The notes beneath the pieces were generated by a model, which worked only from the letters and a program-made list of their open reading frames with translations, ran no database searches and was not told where the DNA came from. A stretch of 64,000 bases of DNA from positions 62,001-126,000 of the IMG/VR virus record IMGVR_UViG_3300046167_000873; one strand, 5' to 3'. The stretch's first letter is position 1, and the number at the start of each line of letters is the position of its first letter. Source of the DNA: a virus. Of the stretch, positions 1 through 9,054 are shown in pieces. The position numbers were made by a program, and so were the translations under genes.

Positions 1-643
1 AACTAGAAAATGAATTGGTGACACTACCAGTTACAGAATTTGTTTTCTTTAAGAAACCCATTGGGTTAAACATGTAGTATTCGTTGATTAGCTTTTCTAA
101 AGGAGCTCCAGTCTTTGGATCTTTTTCCTTTTTAACTTCACGAATCTTTTTAATATTTCTTGGATCGATATATCGGACTTCTACAATACCGTTTTTTGGT
201 TTTTTCTCGTCGATTACAACGTGATAATATAAGCGGCCGTCAATATACCACCTTTTAAAAATTTCATAACTCATTCGGTTAAATTCAAGTAAACGCAATA
301 CAGTAGTAAATTCTTCTTGTATTGTTTTCTTAATTGAATCTGTTTGTTCTATATCATCAAGGACGACGCTTACTGTAGTTTCATCAGAATCTTCGACAAT
401 TGCTTCGTTACATATATCTTGTATAGCTAAATCAATAGTAGGATCCATTGATATCGCTCGATACTTATTAACGAGTTCTGCTTCTGTGCGTACAGACCCA
501 TCTAAATCTACATATGTTCCATAAACACCACCAGCCTGAATTGTTAAAGCACCATCTTCATTGGTTGGCGGCACAAAAGATTGAAGAGTTTCTTGTTCGC
601 GCTCTTCTTTCTTTCGATTAATTGAAAAACCAAAAAGTTCCAT
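1..643 (-). CDS. gp20: Portal vertex protein gp20 (3' end cut by window edge)
   Basis: The N-terminal 214 codons of a T4 gp20-type portal are present, starting MELFGFSINRKKEE and running through the family-typical stretches with YVDLDGS, AISMDPTIDLA and RLYYHVVID. The portal forms the dodecameric DNA gate at the unique head vertex and docks terminase and neck. It lies directly downstream of the tube gene, as in T4 (18-19-20). ATG at 643 is preceded by AGGAG (plus-strand ctcct near 650), a good ribosome site. A terminator with a late-promoter element in its loop separates it from gp19. The C-terminal half is outside the window. Confidence 0.92.
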   Translation of the reverse strand, partial: MELFGFSINRKKEEREQETLQSFVPPTNEDGALTIQAGGVYGTYVDLDGSVRTEAELVNKYRAISMDPTIDLAIQDICNEAIVEDSDETTVSVVLDDIEQTDSIKKTIQEEFTTVLRLLEFNRMSYEIFKRWYIDGRLYYHVVIDEKKPKNGIVEVRYIDPRNIKKIREVKKEKDPKTGAPLEKLINEYYMFNPMGFLKKTNSVTGSVTNSFSS

Positions 644-657
644 TACATACTCCTGTG

Positions 658-697
658 AAAAAAAAGGGGACTATAGGTTTATTTATAGTCCCCTTTT
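658..697 (-). terminator. Rho-independent terminator between gp19 and gp20
   Basis: A perfect 14-bp stem (662-675 pairs with 684-697) with an 8-base loop is followed on the minus strand by a run of T residues (658-665). It should end transcripts coming from gp18/gp19. The other strand also ends in T residues, though fewer. Confidence 0.85.
680..687 (-). promoter_or_regulatory. Late promoter element TATAAATA upstream of gp20
   Basis: The minus strand reads TATAAATA, the T4-type late promoter -10 element, 36 bases upstream of the portal ATG. It overlaps the loop and one arm of the terminator hairpin, so one sequence can end the gp19 transcript and restart transcription for gp20. Confidence 0.6.
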
Positions 698-734
698 AGG
701 CCGATTATACGTTGAGTGGTATCAGCTTATTAGC

Positions 735-1241
735 TTATTGACCAGGCTCGAAGAAATCGAATGACCAAGAAACAGAATACAAACCAATAGTATCGGTCGT
801 GTTCCAATCTAATTCAATCGTTCCAATGTCACTTGGCCAACAACCTTGAAGAGTATAAGTCTGAGCTGGAGCACCTTGCTTAGTATAAAGAGTGACTGTT
901 GCATCTTCTTTATAATCTTCAGGTGAACCATACGAACGTGTATTACCAACAGCAGAGTTGATCTTTTCAGCCCACTCTTCTAATACACGACGCTGACTGA
1001 AATCTTCTTCAATCATAACTGTCGTAGTCCATGCATCGAATGTACGATCACCAGCAACTTTAATCTTACGACCAAAATAAGGAACTTCAATAATTCCAGT
1101 GGTATAAGAAGGAACCTGCGATGACATACACAACCAATTGAACTCTTCGCCAAGGGTATTAACCTGCACTTCGAAGAGTGCGGGCCGGAACCCGCCTCTT
1201 GCTAGTGCATCATTCTTAAATGTGTTAATATTGAAAGGCAT
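735..1241 (-). CDS. gp19: Tail tube protein gp19
   Basis: This 168-residue protein matches the size (T4 gp19 is about 163) and style of T4-type tube subunits. It starts MPFNINTFKNDALARGG and ends with the core that includes IGLYSVSWSFDFFEPGQ. Stacked hexameric rings form the inner tail tube through which DNA passes. It sits between sheath and portal as in T4. A paralogous protein at 43648-44175 has the same MP(F/L)NIN(T/E)FK start and is probably the tube initiator. ATG 1241 is preceded by AGGAG (plus ctcct near 1252). Confidence 0.92.
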   Translation of the reverse strand: MPFNINTFKNDALARGGFRPALFEVQVNTLGEEFNWLCMSSQVPSYTTGIIEVPYFGRKIKVAGDRTFDAWTTTVMIEEDFSQRRVLEEWAEKINSAVGNTRSYGSPEDYKEDATVTLYTKQGAPAQTYTLQGCWPSDIGTIELDWNTTDTIGLYSVSWSFDFFEPGQ

Positions 1242-1267
1242 TTAATTATTCTCCTATTATTATTTTC

Positions 1268-1275
1268 TATTTATC
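1268..1275 (-). promoter_or_regulatory. Late-promoter-like element GATAAATA upstream of gp19
   Basis: A one-mismatch version of TATAAATA lies in the 42-base gap between gp18 and gp19, 26 bases before the gp19 ATG, the same spacing as for gp25. It would let the tube be made independently of the sheath transcript. Confidence 0.4.
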
Positions 1276-1283
1276 CGTATTTA

Positions 1284-3830
1284 TTAGAAATTTCCAATAA
1301 CTTCGGAGAATTCTACACCTGATCTAACTGCAACAAAGTTGAGTTGGATGAAGTTAATGCTTCGAGCGGGCTTGATGTATATATCACCAACAAACTCGTT
1401 CTTATCAATTACTTCACCAGTATTATTGGTTTCATCACATATAACGATGAAGTCAGTAATACCTCGGCGTGCTTGTACCTCTCGAAGGAAAGGGGTTACT
1501 ACATTCACAAAGCTAGATCGTGTAAACTCGTCGTTGAATTCAAAGAGCGAGAATTGTGATGCTGCAGCAACTGCTTTTTCAAGGACGATGAACAAGCGTC
1601 GAACATTGATTCGATCAAAAGCAGAAGGCTTAGCAAGTAGCGTTTTATCTCCGTAAAGAACAACACCTTGACCTTGGAAATTAACAACTGGGTTAACACC
1701 ATTGGCATAAAGCACGTCGCGTTCAGCTTTTTCAGGACTCCAAGAAAGCTTAATAACATTCTTAACGTTACCACGGTTGAAGCCAGCAGGCGACCACCAA
1801 GGGTCACGCGTGTCATCAGTTCGTGCACACAATCCAGCGATATCACCATTGAGAGGTACCCATCGGTAAACATCATTGTGCTTATCGTATTGATACTTGT
1901 ATCCGCTATCAAGTACTGAGTAAGAAGTTGACCGTAAGCTATTTCGGAAGGTAATAACATCTTCAGAAATATCAGCAAAGTTATTTACAACATCTTCTTT
2001 AGCAGGTGAACAGAAAGATACACAATCTCGACGACGCTCACACAGGTTATCAACAATGTAGTTGGCTGTTTGAGTACCGTTAGCACCACCACGCGACTTA
2101 CCAGTTAGTACAAGAGAGATATCATAGTCTTCAGCAGACTTAAATACGTCGTAAGCCCTGAATACCTGACCTAAAGTACATGCGGATTCACCACCATTTA
2201 CATCAGATCCAAGTTGGAACGAATGATTTACTGGGGTTGTTGCGCTTGATGATACAACCAAAGCAGCAGTTGTAGTAGGTGCAGCGGTTTCATCTGATCC
2301 AGCCCAAACATATCGTGAACCTTGGTTCAAGACTTCTTTGTAGTAGATAGTTTCGCCATCAATTCCTTTAGCATCAGTTGCTCGTGACAGACCTTGATAT
2401 ACTTCTAATACAGTATTAGGTACACCAGAAATTTTACCATCTTCATCGACAACAACAACATGCAGCTCATCATTTGCAGCAGTGTTACCTTGCTCAGTTA
2501 CATATTGAGACTGACCAGGCGCCTTCTGAACGAGATTGTAATGCTTCCAGTATCGGTTGAGTGAATCACCGCTAACTAATTCAACATTCTCAGAAAGAGC
2601 AAGGTTGTCAGTAAACGTAATAGAACCTTCAGTTGAGGAAGAAGGGCCGATTGATTCAACTTCGAGGAACTGATAACCGATAGTAGTATTACCGAATCGT
2701 AAAAGATCACCAACAACAAACTGATTTGTGATTGAGACGATATCAGCAGCGTCACCAGAATCGGTAGTAATAGCAGCAACACGCTCACCAACTTCAAGAT
2801 CAACAGTACTGTTAATAACGATAGATGCGTTAGCTGCCGCTTGCTGTGCGATGCTAATGGTTGATTGGAAAGCAGAAGCACTATCACATACAGATATTGC
2901 TAATGAATTACCAAGCTCACCAGGATACTTTGCAACATATTTAACTGCTGCATCAAAGTTCAGAGCAGCATCAGCATATGCATCGTCATTCTTAACAATG
3001 TGATTTGCAAGAACTGAATCTGTTCCAAGAGTTGTGGTATTTGCAATAGCGCTGAACGTGTAATCTTCGTCGTGGATTTCTACAATTTTGTTGCCGTCGG
3101 CAGTTAAAATGTTACTTGATAAAGTAATACGAGTATCACCGTTTCGAACAACATCAAAGTTAGTATCGCCAGTATCACCAATAGTTATTGGAGCAATACC
3201 AAGCTGTTCATCAGTGACTTGGAAATCTGTAGCAGTAGCATTAAGGACATAGTAGTCAGTAGATTCAGCCAAAGGTGATGGCAATGTACCTGTACCGCCA
3301 TCGCGCTCGAATTGAATACGTTCGCCGTTAACAAGAGTAGTTCCAAGAGCTACGTCAATGGTGTTATTACCGACATCAACTTCAGTCGTATAATCAACAG
3401 CAACACGAACTTCAGCAGTATCAACAGATGATACAGTAGTACCAGCTGCAACATCAGATGATGCTACAACACCAAAACCCTGAAGAACAGTAGTTTCAGT
3501 ATTACCAGCAACAACAAGATAGTTATAACCAAGTGCACCATAAGCGCTAACATTTACGTCGACGCCAGTAGTGTATCCTGCCCTAGAAACATAAAGGCGA
3601 TTTGCATACGCCAAAAAGTTAGATGCAGTAAACCAGGTTTCAAAGTTATCATTATCAGGCCGTCCATATTCCCTAAGCAGTTCATCCTCTGAAACAACCA
3701 GAGTTGCTTTACCGACGGGACCCCACTTAAAAACTCCTGCGGTGGCTGCGTCTGTGGTTGCAACTGCAGGGATGACGGTCGTTAAATCAATCTCTGATAC
3801 ATTAACGCCCGGACTTAATTGAAAAGGCAT
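1284..3830 (-). CDS. gp18: Tail sheath protein gp18
   Basis: At 848 residues it is longer than T4 gp18 (659). The N-terminus (MPFQLSPGVNVSEIDLTTVI) and C-terminus (PARSINFIQLNFVAVRSG, then VEFSEVIGNF) are diagnostic of the contractile sheath family, whose ends make the inter-subunit handshake. The extra length sits in the variable, surface-exposed middle (roughly residues 100-450, rich in V/T/D). It forms the contractile outer cylinder around gp19. ATG 3830 has AGGGAG upstream (plus ctccct near 3838) and a late promoter at 3871-3878. Confidence 0.93.
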   Translation of the reverse strand: MPFQLSPGVNVSEIDLTTVIPAVATTDAATAGVFKWGPVGKATLVVSEDELLREYGRPDNDNFETWFTASNFLAYANRLYVSRAGYTTGVDVNVSAYGALGYNYLVVAGNTETTVLQGFGVVASSDVAAGTTVSSVDTAEVRVAVDYTTEVDVGNNTIDVALGTTLVNGERIQFERDGGTGTLPSPLAESTDYYVLNATATDFQVTDEQLGIAPITIGDTGDTNFDVVRNGDTRITLSSNILTADGNKIVEIHDEDYTFSAIANTTTLGTDSVLANHIVKNDDAYADAALNFDAAVKYVAKYPGELGNSLAISVCDSASAFQSTISIAQQAAANASIVINSTVDLEVGERVAAITTDSGDAADIVSITNQFVVGDLLRFGNTTIGYQFLEVESIGPSSSTEGSITFTDNLALSENVELVSGDSLNRYWKHYNLVQKAPGQSQYVTEQGNTAANDELHVVVVDEDGKISGVPNTVLEVYQGLSRATDAKGIDGETIYYKEVLNQGSRYVWAGSDETAAPTTTAALVVSSSATTPVNHSFQLGSDVNGGESACTLGQVFRAYDVFKSAEDYDISLVLTGKSRGGANGTQTANYIVDNLCERRRDCVSFCSPAKEDVVNNFADISEDVITFRNSLRSTSYSVLDSGYKYQYDKHNDVYRWVPLNGDIAGLCARTDDTRDPWWSPAGFNRGNVKNVIKLSWSPEKAERDVLYANGVNPVVNFQGQGVVLYGDKTLLAKPSAFDRINVRRLFIVLEKAVAAASQFSLFEFNDEFTRSSFVNVVTPFLREVQARRGITDFIVICDETNNTGEVIDKNEFVGDIYIKPARSINFIQLNFVAVRSGVEFSEVIGNF

Positions 3831-3870
3831 ATTATTCTCCCTATGAGTTATATTTTTTTTCTTAATATAT

Positions 3871-3878
3871 TATTTATA
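3871..3878 (-). promoter_or_regulatory. Late promoter element TATAAATA upstream of gp18
   Basis: An exact TATAAATA on the minus strand, 40 bases upstream of the sheath ATG in the gp17-gp18 gap. Both sequence and placement fit a T4-type late promoter for the sheath-tube pair. Confidence 0.65.
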
Positions 3879-3890
3879 ACATAGCGTATT

Positions 3891-5543
3891 TTAGAGAAGC
3901 CAACGATCATCAGAAACTGCCATCATCGGTTGTTCTTCATGCGAATCATGACCCGTTTCTATAAAACCAAACGGAACTAAGTCACGGAATATTTTTTCTT
4001 CATTTATCTCTTTAAGGTTTATCACAGTATTTATATCCGTTAATTCCTTAAAGAATTTTTGGTTAGTTAACCACCCAAACAAAACTAGACACATTACAAG
4101 ATCATCGTGGTTACCTGGTTCTGCTTCGTAAGATACTCCCTTTTTACTAAATACAGATAATTCTTGTATCGTATCAAAGTCATTAATAATTAATTGTTCT
4201 TGTTCTATAAGAAGCTTGAGCATAGAACAACCTAAAGATTTTACTGTTTTGGTCGTTCTTATACCCTTATCTGACTTACCACCAAATCCAGCCATACCAG
4301 ATATAAGTCGTTTTCCTTCACGACCATTATTCTCGGTCAGCAACATGTTCTCATATTCATATTCCTCAAATAATATACTGGCAACCTGATCGCCGATATC
4401 ATTAACTTCTACTAATATAAAGGCTTCGTTATAATACTTGCAACCATTCAATACTGCACCAGCATAATCAATAGGAGTAATCATATTATTTTTATATGTA
4501 CAGACTTGACGATATGGCATTTGAGTCGTATCTATAATGACGAATGCAGAGTAGTCTAAACCTTTACCGCGGCTTACGTCTACGATACCAATATAATTGT
4601 GACCTTGTTTAGGTTCTTCGTAGATAGTAACACCACCTACTTCTTTAATAGGTTGCTGGTAAACAAGCTGTTTAAGTTTTGCACCGGAGATTAATGTGCC
4701 TGAACTGCCCAAAAATTCACACTCCATTTCCTGTGCAAATTTCTCAGTATCGAAGTCCATAGATTCGAGAGCGTCTTGCTTCCATGCTTCATCTCTTCCA
4801 GGTACGTCGTACCACATTACCTTAACGAATTCGTATCCATTCTTACTAGTTCTAGCACCCTCACATGTTTTATAAAAATGGTTTAATCCATTAGGTGTAG
4901 ATGTTAAAAGGATTTTGGTAGTTTTACCTGACGAAATCGTTGGATAAACAGAAGCAAAAAATACGTCCCAGTTTTCGACGAATGCAGTCTCATCAATATA
5001 TAGAAAAGATACAGACTTACCACGAATTGCAGAAGATGATGTTGCTGCTGCCAATACTTTACAGCCGTTTTCAAACTCTACTGATCCTTTGTTCCATTCG
5101 ACGACACCTTGTTGCAACCACTTTGGAAGGGCTTCATAAGCCACTTTAATACGATCGAGAATTTCTCTCGCAGCATCCCCTTTGTTCGCAAGAAGAGCAA
5201 CAAGCTTATGATCATTAAACAATACGTAATGAAGGATAAGGCATACAGCAGTCGTTGTCTTACCAGCTTGGCGGGACGTAACAACACAGGTTCTTCTGCT
5301 GCTTGTTGTTTTGTCGATGATGTCTTTTTGGTAGTCATATAATTCTATCGGGATGAGTCCATGATCTACATGTACAATCTGTATATATTTTTCTGCAAAA
5401 TATATTGGATCGGCTGCACACTTCACATACTCTTGGACCATTTCTTCGGTCCACTCGATTTGTACTCCCTTTCTTTTAAGGTTTACATTACCTAAATATG
5501 ATCTATACTCTTCTATATCTTTTATATCTTCTTTATCAGTCAT
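3891..5543 (-). CDS. gp17: Terminase large subunit gp17 (packaging ATPase/nuclease)
   Basis: 550 residues. The N-terminal motor domain has Walker A SRQAGKTT (about 90-97), Walker B FLYIDE (about 180-185) and coupling motif TSTPNG (about 214-219). The C-terminal RNase H-fold nuclease begins at IGIVDVSRG (Asp near 322), with further acidic motifs VEVNDIGD (about 379-386) and NHDDLVMCL. The enzyme cuts concatemeric DNA and pumps it through the portal. It overlaps gp16 by 8 bases, as expected for a co-translated terminase pair. Somewhat shorter than T4 gp17 (610), but all catalytic motifs are present. Confidence 0.95.
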   Translation of the reverse strand: MTDKEDIKDIEEYRSYLGNVNLKRKGVQIEWTEEMVQEYVKCAADPIYFAEKYIQIVHVDHGLIPIELYDYQKDIIDKTTSSRRTCVVTSRQAGKTTTAVCLILHYVLFNDHKLVALLANKGDAAREILDRIKVAYEALPKWLQQGVVEWNKGSVEFENGCKVLAAATSSSAIRGKSVSFLYIDETAFVENWDVFFASVYPTISSGKTTKILLTSTPNGLNHFYKTCEGARTSKNGYEFVKVMWYDVPGRDEAWKQDALESMDFDTEKFAQEMECEFLGSSGTLISGAKLKQLVYQQPIKEVGGVTIYEEPKQGHNYIGIVDVSRGKGLDYSAFVIIDTTQMPYRQVCTYKNNMITPIDYAGAVLNGCKYYNEAFILVEVNDIGDQVASILFEEYEYENMLLTENNGREGKRLISGMAGFGGKSDKGIRTTKTVKSLGCSMLKLLIEQEQLIINDFDTIQELSVFSKKGVSYEAEPGNHDDLVMCLVLFGWLTNQKFFKELTDINTVINLKEINEEKIFRDLVPFGFIETGHDSHEEQPMMAVSDDRWLL

Positions 5544-5973
5544 CTTTTTTCTTATCGTTTATAATTTTAAGCAAATCGCTGGTTGTGCCCACATGAAGAT
5601 GATTGTTAGTTATTTCTTTGGGGCCTTCAGGTGCCTCGCCAGTTAATTTCTGTTTTTTCTGGTGGGAATCTAAAAGGTCTTTATTCAAATCACCCATTGT
5701 CTTAAGCATGTTAGCTAGTACTTCATATGCTCGAGGGTGTTGCGATTGATCGGCTACATTTAAAAGTTCATCAATAGATCGATGTCCCTTTTCAATTAAG
5801 TCATACATATTTTGCCGAACATATGCTGCATCCGTTTCAATTTCGTTGCCTGGATTTTGGTGAAGGCTAGGACGATATGTTGTAGGTAAAGGTGCATTAT
5901 CATCTTCTATATCAATGATTGTCGTTTCCTTTACTGTTTTCATACCAAGACTATCACTTATTTTATCATTCAT
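5536..5973 (-). CDS. gp16: Terminase small subunit gp16
   Basis: 145 residues (T4 gp16 is 164). A central helical hairpin includes IEKGHRSIDELL and QHPRAYEVLANMLKTMGDLNK, the conserved coiled-coil oligomerisation core of T4-type small terminases. It recognises or regulates packaging and stimulates gp17 ATPase. Position immediately upstream of gp17 with an 8-base overlap supports the call. The C-terminal tail is charged and Lys-rich (KIINDKKKDD). Confidence 0.88.
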   Translation of the reverse strand: MNDKISDSLGMKTVKETTIIDIEDDNAPLPTTYRPSLHQNPGNEIETDAAYVRQNMYDLIEKGHRSIDELLNVADQSQHPRAYEVLANMLKTMGDLNKDLLDSHQKKQKLTGEAPEGPKEITNNHLHVGTTSDLLKIINDKKKDD

Positions 5974-5988
5974 TCAATTGTGCCCTTG

Positions 5989-7086
5989 TTATGCGGGTGG
6001 ATATGGTGATTGCGATGTTTGTGCAATACCAAAATTATCTTCGCTTGCAATTTCATTCTTATCAAGTGATTGTAAATCTGGAATAGATATTGTGACGGTT
6101 GGCGTAGAAGTATAACCGCTCCCACCATTTGTAACTATAATTTCTTCTACGTCATCTGTAGATCCAATTGTTGCTGTTGCAACCGAGTTAGCTCCACCAC
6201 CACCAGTAATAGTAACAGTAGCAGCAGAATATCCATAACCAGGTTCTGTAACTATAATATTGGTTACTTCACCATCTGCTATAACTGCAACCGCCGTAGC
6301 TTGTTTTGAATTTAATGACGTATAAACTGTAGGTTGATTGTTAGCAAGCAATCCAGGTTGTAAAATCAATTTCGCAGCTGGATCAAGTTCTCCAATACTT
6401 TCAAAGATATCATCAAACGTAGAAGAATCAAATATTTGTGTGTTTGCTAGTTTAATAACTTTTTGTTGGTATATTGGTCCAAACATTTGACATTTCATGG
6501 TAAAATCAAGATTCCATATTTGAATCCTACGCTCTTCGTATCCGCCTTCATATGATTCATCAAGACTAACAGCATTTAAAGTTAAAGGAACATCTAATGT
6601 AATATCAGGTGTTTCTATTAACTGTACAGTGCTTGTCCATTCTGGTGTAAAGTAAGGAACAATTTGTTCTACAATTCTAGTGCCATCTACTGAATTCTTT
6701 ACGAATACAGATAAATTAAATGTTATATCATAAGGTACAGGCATATATTGATAATATCTTTTATCTTTATTATTGTCTATATCTTCAATTGTATATTTGT
6801 TAATTGTTGATAGTTTTCTTTCTGGGGCATAATTAAACCCGGTTATTTCAAAACCCATTCTTGGAACAACCATTGCAAACTGTTGCCCTTGAGGATCATA
6901 ACCATCAGTTAAACCTTGAATCCTTGCTAGCTGCTTATCTCTAGGTCCATATGTTAATGGTATTTTAAGGACGTCTTTTACGTTACCAGAAGAATCTTCT
7001 CGGTTGATCCATACGTCATTAAATAACGTACCAAATAAAATAACATACTTACGTAAAGTGTCGTGAAAATATGTACGGCCGAACAT
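5989..7086 (-). CDS. gp15: Tail sheath stabilizer/completion protein gp15, with extra repeat tail
   Basis: The first ~260 residues match gp15: start MFGRTYFHDTLRKYVILFG, then VLKIPLTYGPRDKQ, VVPRMGFEITGF and IVEQIVPYFTPEW. gp15 forms the hexameric ring ending the tail and joining it to the head neck. At 365 residues it exceeds T4 gp15 (272). The extra C-terminus (about 265-345) holds two copies of a module of the form I-V-x-x-G-x-GY-x-x-x-x-V-T-I (EPGYGYSAATVTI and NGGSGYTSTPTVTI), also found in several baseplate proteins here. It lies between gp16 and gp14 as in T4. Confidence 0.88.
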   Translation of the reverse strand: MFGRTYFHDTLRKYVILFGTLFNDVWINREDSSGNVKDVLKIPLTYGPRDKQLARIQGLTDGYDPQGQQFAMVVPRMGFEITGFNYAPERKLSTINKYTIEDIDNNKDKRYYQYMPVPYDITFNLSVFVKNSVDGTRIVEQIVPYFTPEWTSTVQLIETPDITLDVPLTLNAVSLDESYEGGYEERRIQIWNLDFTMKCQMFGPIYQQKVIKLANTQIFDSSTFDDIFESIGELDPAAKLILQPGLLANNQPTVYTSLNSKQATAVAVIADGEVTNIIVTEPGYGYSAATVTITGGGGANSVATATIGSTDDVEEIIVTNGGSGYTSTPTVTISIPDLQSLDKNEIASEDNFGIAQTSQSPYPPA

Positions 7087-7815
7087 TTAGTATTCTCCCC
7101 CTTCACTGAAAGGATCTTGTTCAGACCAATCAATAAAATCAGACATTAATTGCAGTGATGCATTATCACTAAACGGATCATCTGGATTCCAATCACTTGA
7201 AACTCCAACAGGTCTTCCCGTATTAGCATCTATAATGACATTGTTGTTTGCATCTCTCATTAATCCATCTAGCTCATCAGGTGCTTGACTATACTTCGCT
7301 TGAAGTGCGTCAATTTCAGGAACACCTGTACTTAATTTTTCGCTTGAATATTCAAACATCTCACAGCGTAAATCGTGAACTTGCAAAGAACCCATTTGAT
7401 AGAATACAGATTCATGCTCTGCAAATTTAATAACATAGACTTTACCAGTTAAAGGCATAAAAATAAGATCGCCTTCACGTGGTCGTGGTGCATCTATATA
7501 ATCGCCAATAGTTTCTTGGTAAACTCGATTTGCAATAGTGAATGTAATTTCATCACGGATTTGGATATTGAATCGACTTAAGAAATGCCCTTCTCCTTCA
7601 AATCCTTCAACATTCTTGATATACATCTCAACGAAATAAGAACTTTCATACGATGATGTAGCATCTTCATTATAAGGAGTATCATAGTCATTAATTTTTC
7701 TTGGGCAATACCAAACATCGTGGCCATATATTTTAATAGACTCGATGACCAGATCTTCGATAAGACTCTGTTCTGCCGTGTTTTGAAAATTGTCAAAATA
7801 AACTGACGTGGCCAT
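7087..7815 (-). CDS. gp14: Neck protein gp14
   Basis: 242 residues (T4 gp14 is 256), beginning MATSVYFDNFQNTAEQSLIE, with the neck-family stretch IKIYGHDVWYCPRK. It builds the collar connecting portal and tail with gp13. An alternative ATG at 7821 has AGGGA (7822-7826) directly abutting it, whereas ATG 7815 has it six bases away, so 7815 is preferred. A sigma70-like promoter lies at 7831-7859. It abuts gp15 downstream and follows gp13, as in T4. Confidence 0.88.
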   Translation of the reverse strand: MATSVYFDNFQNTAEQSLIEDLVIESIKIYGHDVWYCPRKINDYDTPYNEDATSSYESSYFVEMYIKNVEGFEGEGHFLSRFNIQIRDEITFTIANRVYQETIGDYIDAPRPREGDLIFMPLTGKVYVIKFAEHESVFYQMGSLQVHDLRCEMFEYSSEKLSTGVPEIDALQAKYSQAPDELDGLMRDANNNVIIDANTGRPVGVSSDWNPDDPFSDNASLQLMSDFIDWSEQDPFSEGGEY

Positions 7816-7830
7816 GTACATTCCCTATGT

Positions 7831-7859
7831 TCTATAGTACAATTCTTTTGTAGAGCAAA
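7831..7859 (-). promoter_or_regulatory. Sigma70-like promoter upstream of gp14
   Basis: Minus strand: -35 TTTGCT (7854-7859), 17-base spacer, -10 TATAGA (7831-7836). The spacer and -10 region closely resemble the promoter at 48698-48726 (shared CAAAAGAA and TGTACTATA). A host-type promoter inside the late block is unusual, so this is moderate evidence only. Confidence 0.45.
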
Positions 7860-7893
7860 ATGTTATTATTAAAGAGATTATAAAAGTGTATTT

Positions 7894-8637
7894 TCAACCG
7901 ATCATATCACTGACGGGTAAGCTGTAACTATTAATCATCTCATCTTCCAAGCGTTTAATCTCTTGATCGGCATCTTCATACAATTGTCGACCATTGAACT
8001 GAACACCACCAGGTAATTGCATACCTTCAAACTTAGATAGGTTGCTTCCCCATTGTCGTTTGATCTGTTGTGAAACATAATGCTGTAACCAACGATCTGC
8101 CCATACATCCGTATAAACAGCTGGATCAACAAGCTCGTAACATTCGAAGACTAAATATTCACCTTCTGTCAAGTCTCCTCTTCCTTCATCAATATGTAAG
8201 CGATTACGATGACGGTTATATCTTATTTGTGGTTTACCAACAAGCATCTCCTGAACAAAAGCAAGATGTTCCATTGTCATATAATAATCAATTAATGCTA
8301 CATTGGTTAATGTATATAAATCATTGAGAGCAATTTGATAACGGATATTAAAAATATCACCTGAAGATGTACTTGGATCGCCAACAGGAAACATCTTAAC
8401 AACGCCAATAATATTTTCTGGCAAATCTATATATGAATTGGCAACAGTGTCTGCCGTTACTAGGTGCTTAAAGTATATTTTCTCTGTACCGTCAAAGTGA
8501 TAGTCCCAATAAAAACGCAACGATTGGTCTATTCGATCTTCGACTTGCATATCATCAACGTTAATTTCAATAACTGGTTTTCCTAGAGAACGTAAACAAA
8601 ACTCTTTAAATTCGTCTCTATTTTGTGGAACTGCCAT
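7894..8637 (-). CDS. gp13: Neck protein gp13
   Basis: 247 residues (T4 gp13 is 309). The start MAVPQNRDEFKEFCLRSLG and the stretches VEDRIDQSLRFYWDYHFDG and LTNVALIDYYMTMEHLAF are typical of gp13, which binds the portal after packaging and caps the filled head together with gp14. The C-terminus is shorter than in T4. It precedes gp14 across a 72-base gap holding a promoter. Confidence 0.88.
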   Translation of the reverse strand: MAVPQNRDEFKEFCLRSLGKPVIEINVDDMQVEDRIDQSLRFYWDYHFDGTEKIYFKHLVTADTVANSYIDLPENIIGVVKMFPVGDPSTSSGDIFNIRYQIALNDLYTLTNVALIDYYMTMEHLAFVQEMLVGKPQIRYNRHRNRLHIDEGRGDLTEGEYLVFECYELVDPAVYTDVWADRWLQHYVSQQIKRQWGSNLSKFEGMQLPGGVQFNGRQLYEDADQEIKRLEDEMINSYSLPVSDMIG

Positions 8638-8649
8638 TTAAATTACCCC

Positions 8650-9003
8650 TTAAACTGAAGTGACGCCGGCTTTTACGAATATTTTTCCTTCCAATACCCT
8701 TTCGACGAAAGTAGTATTTGCTGATGTTGTTGAAATAACGACGTCATAGACGTATCTATCATTCCAATCTAATGCAGCTGTTTGTTCATTTGTCAAAGAT
8801 ATAGTAATAAGGCCATTATTTGCTGGAGCAACAATTTCTGTGTCAAAGCTCACACTCGTTGTAGAGTTATATCTTTTCTTTAATTCAGCATTGACAGTAT
8901 AAGATTCTAAATCTTTGTATGTGACACCATCAGTATCATAAACATAAAATGAATGTGACAAATCAGCGTTCTGCTCAACTGTCAAATCTTCGTTCCTGGC
9001 CAT
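8650..9003 (-). CDS. Small virion-associated protein, unknown function
   Basis: 117 residues starting MARNEDLTVEQNADLSHSF. The beta-rich sequence with DGVTYKDLESYTVNAEL and LDWNDRYVYDVVI resembles short immunoglobulin-like or baseplate-upper-protein-type domains of marine T4-like phages; I do not recognise a named family with certainty. ATG 9003 is chosen because AGGA lies six bases upstream; an earlier TTG (9018) lacks such spacing. A late promoter at 9036-9043 suggests late, structural expression. Confidence 0.65.
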   Translation of the reverse strand: MARNEDLTVEQNADLSHSFYVYDTDGVTYKDLESYTVNAELKKRYNSTTSVSFDTEIVAPANNGLITISLTNEQTAALDWNDRYVYDVVISTTSANTTFVERVLEGKIFVKAGVTSV

Positions 9004-9035
9004 GTGATTTCCTAGCAATAAAATTCTTATGATTT

Positions 9036-9043
9036 TATTTATA
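9036..9043 (-). promoter_or_regulatory. Late promoter element TATAAATA
   Basis: Exact TATAAATA on the minus strand, 32 bases upstream of ATG 9003, in the gap after the oxygenase gene. It likely drives the 9003 gene and the neck genes late. Confidence 0.6.
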
Positions 9044-9054
9044 TAGGCTTGGTT

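Noticed and set aside
1339-1978. Several open frames on both strands within the sheath gene
   Set aside because: They are antisense or out-of-frame shadows of gp18: no ribosome site, no domain, and biased composition from the real frame's codons.
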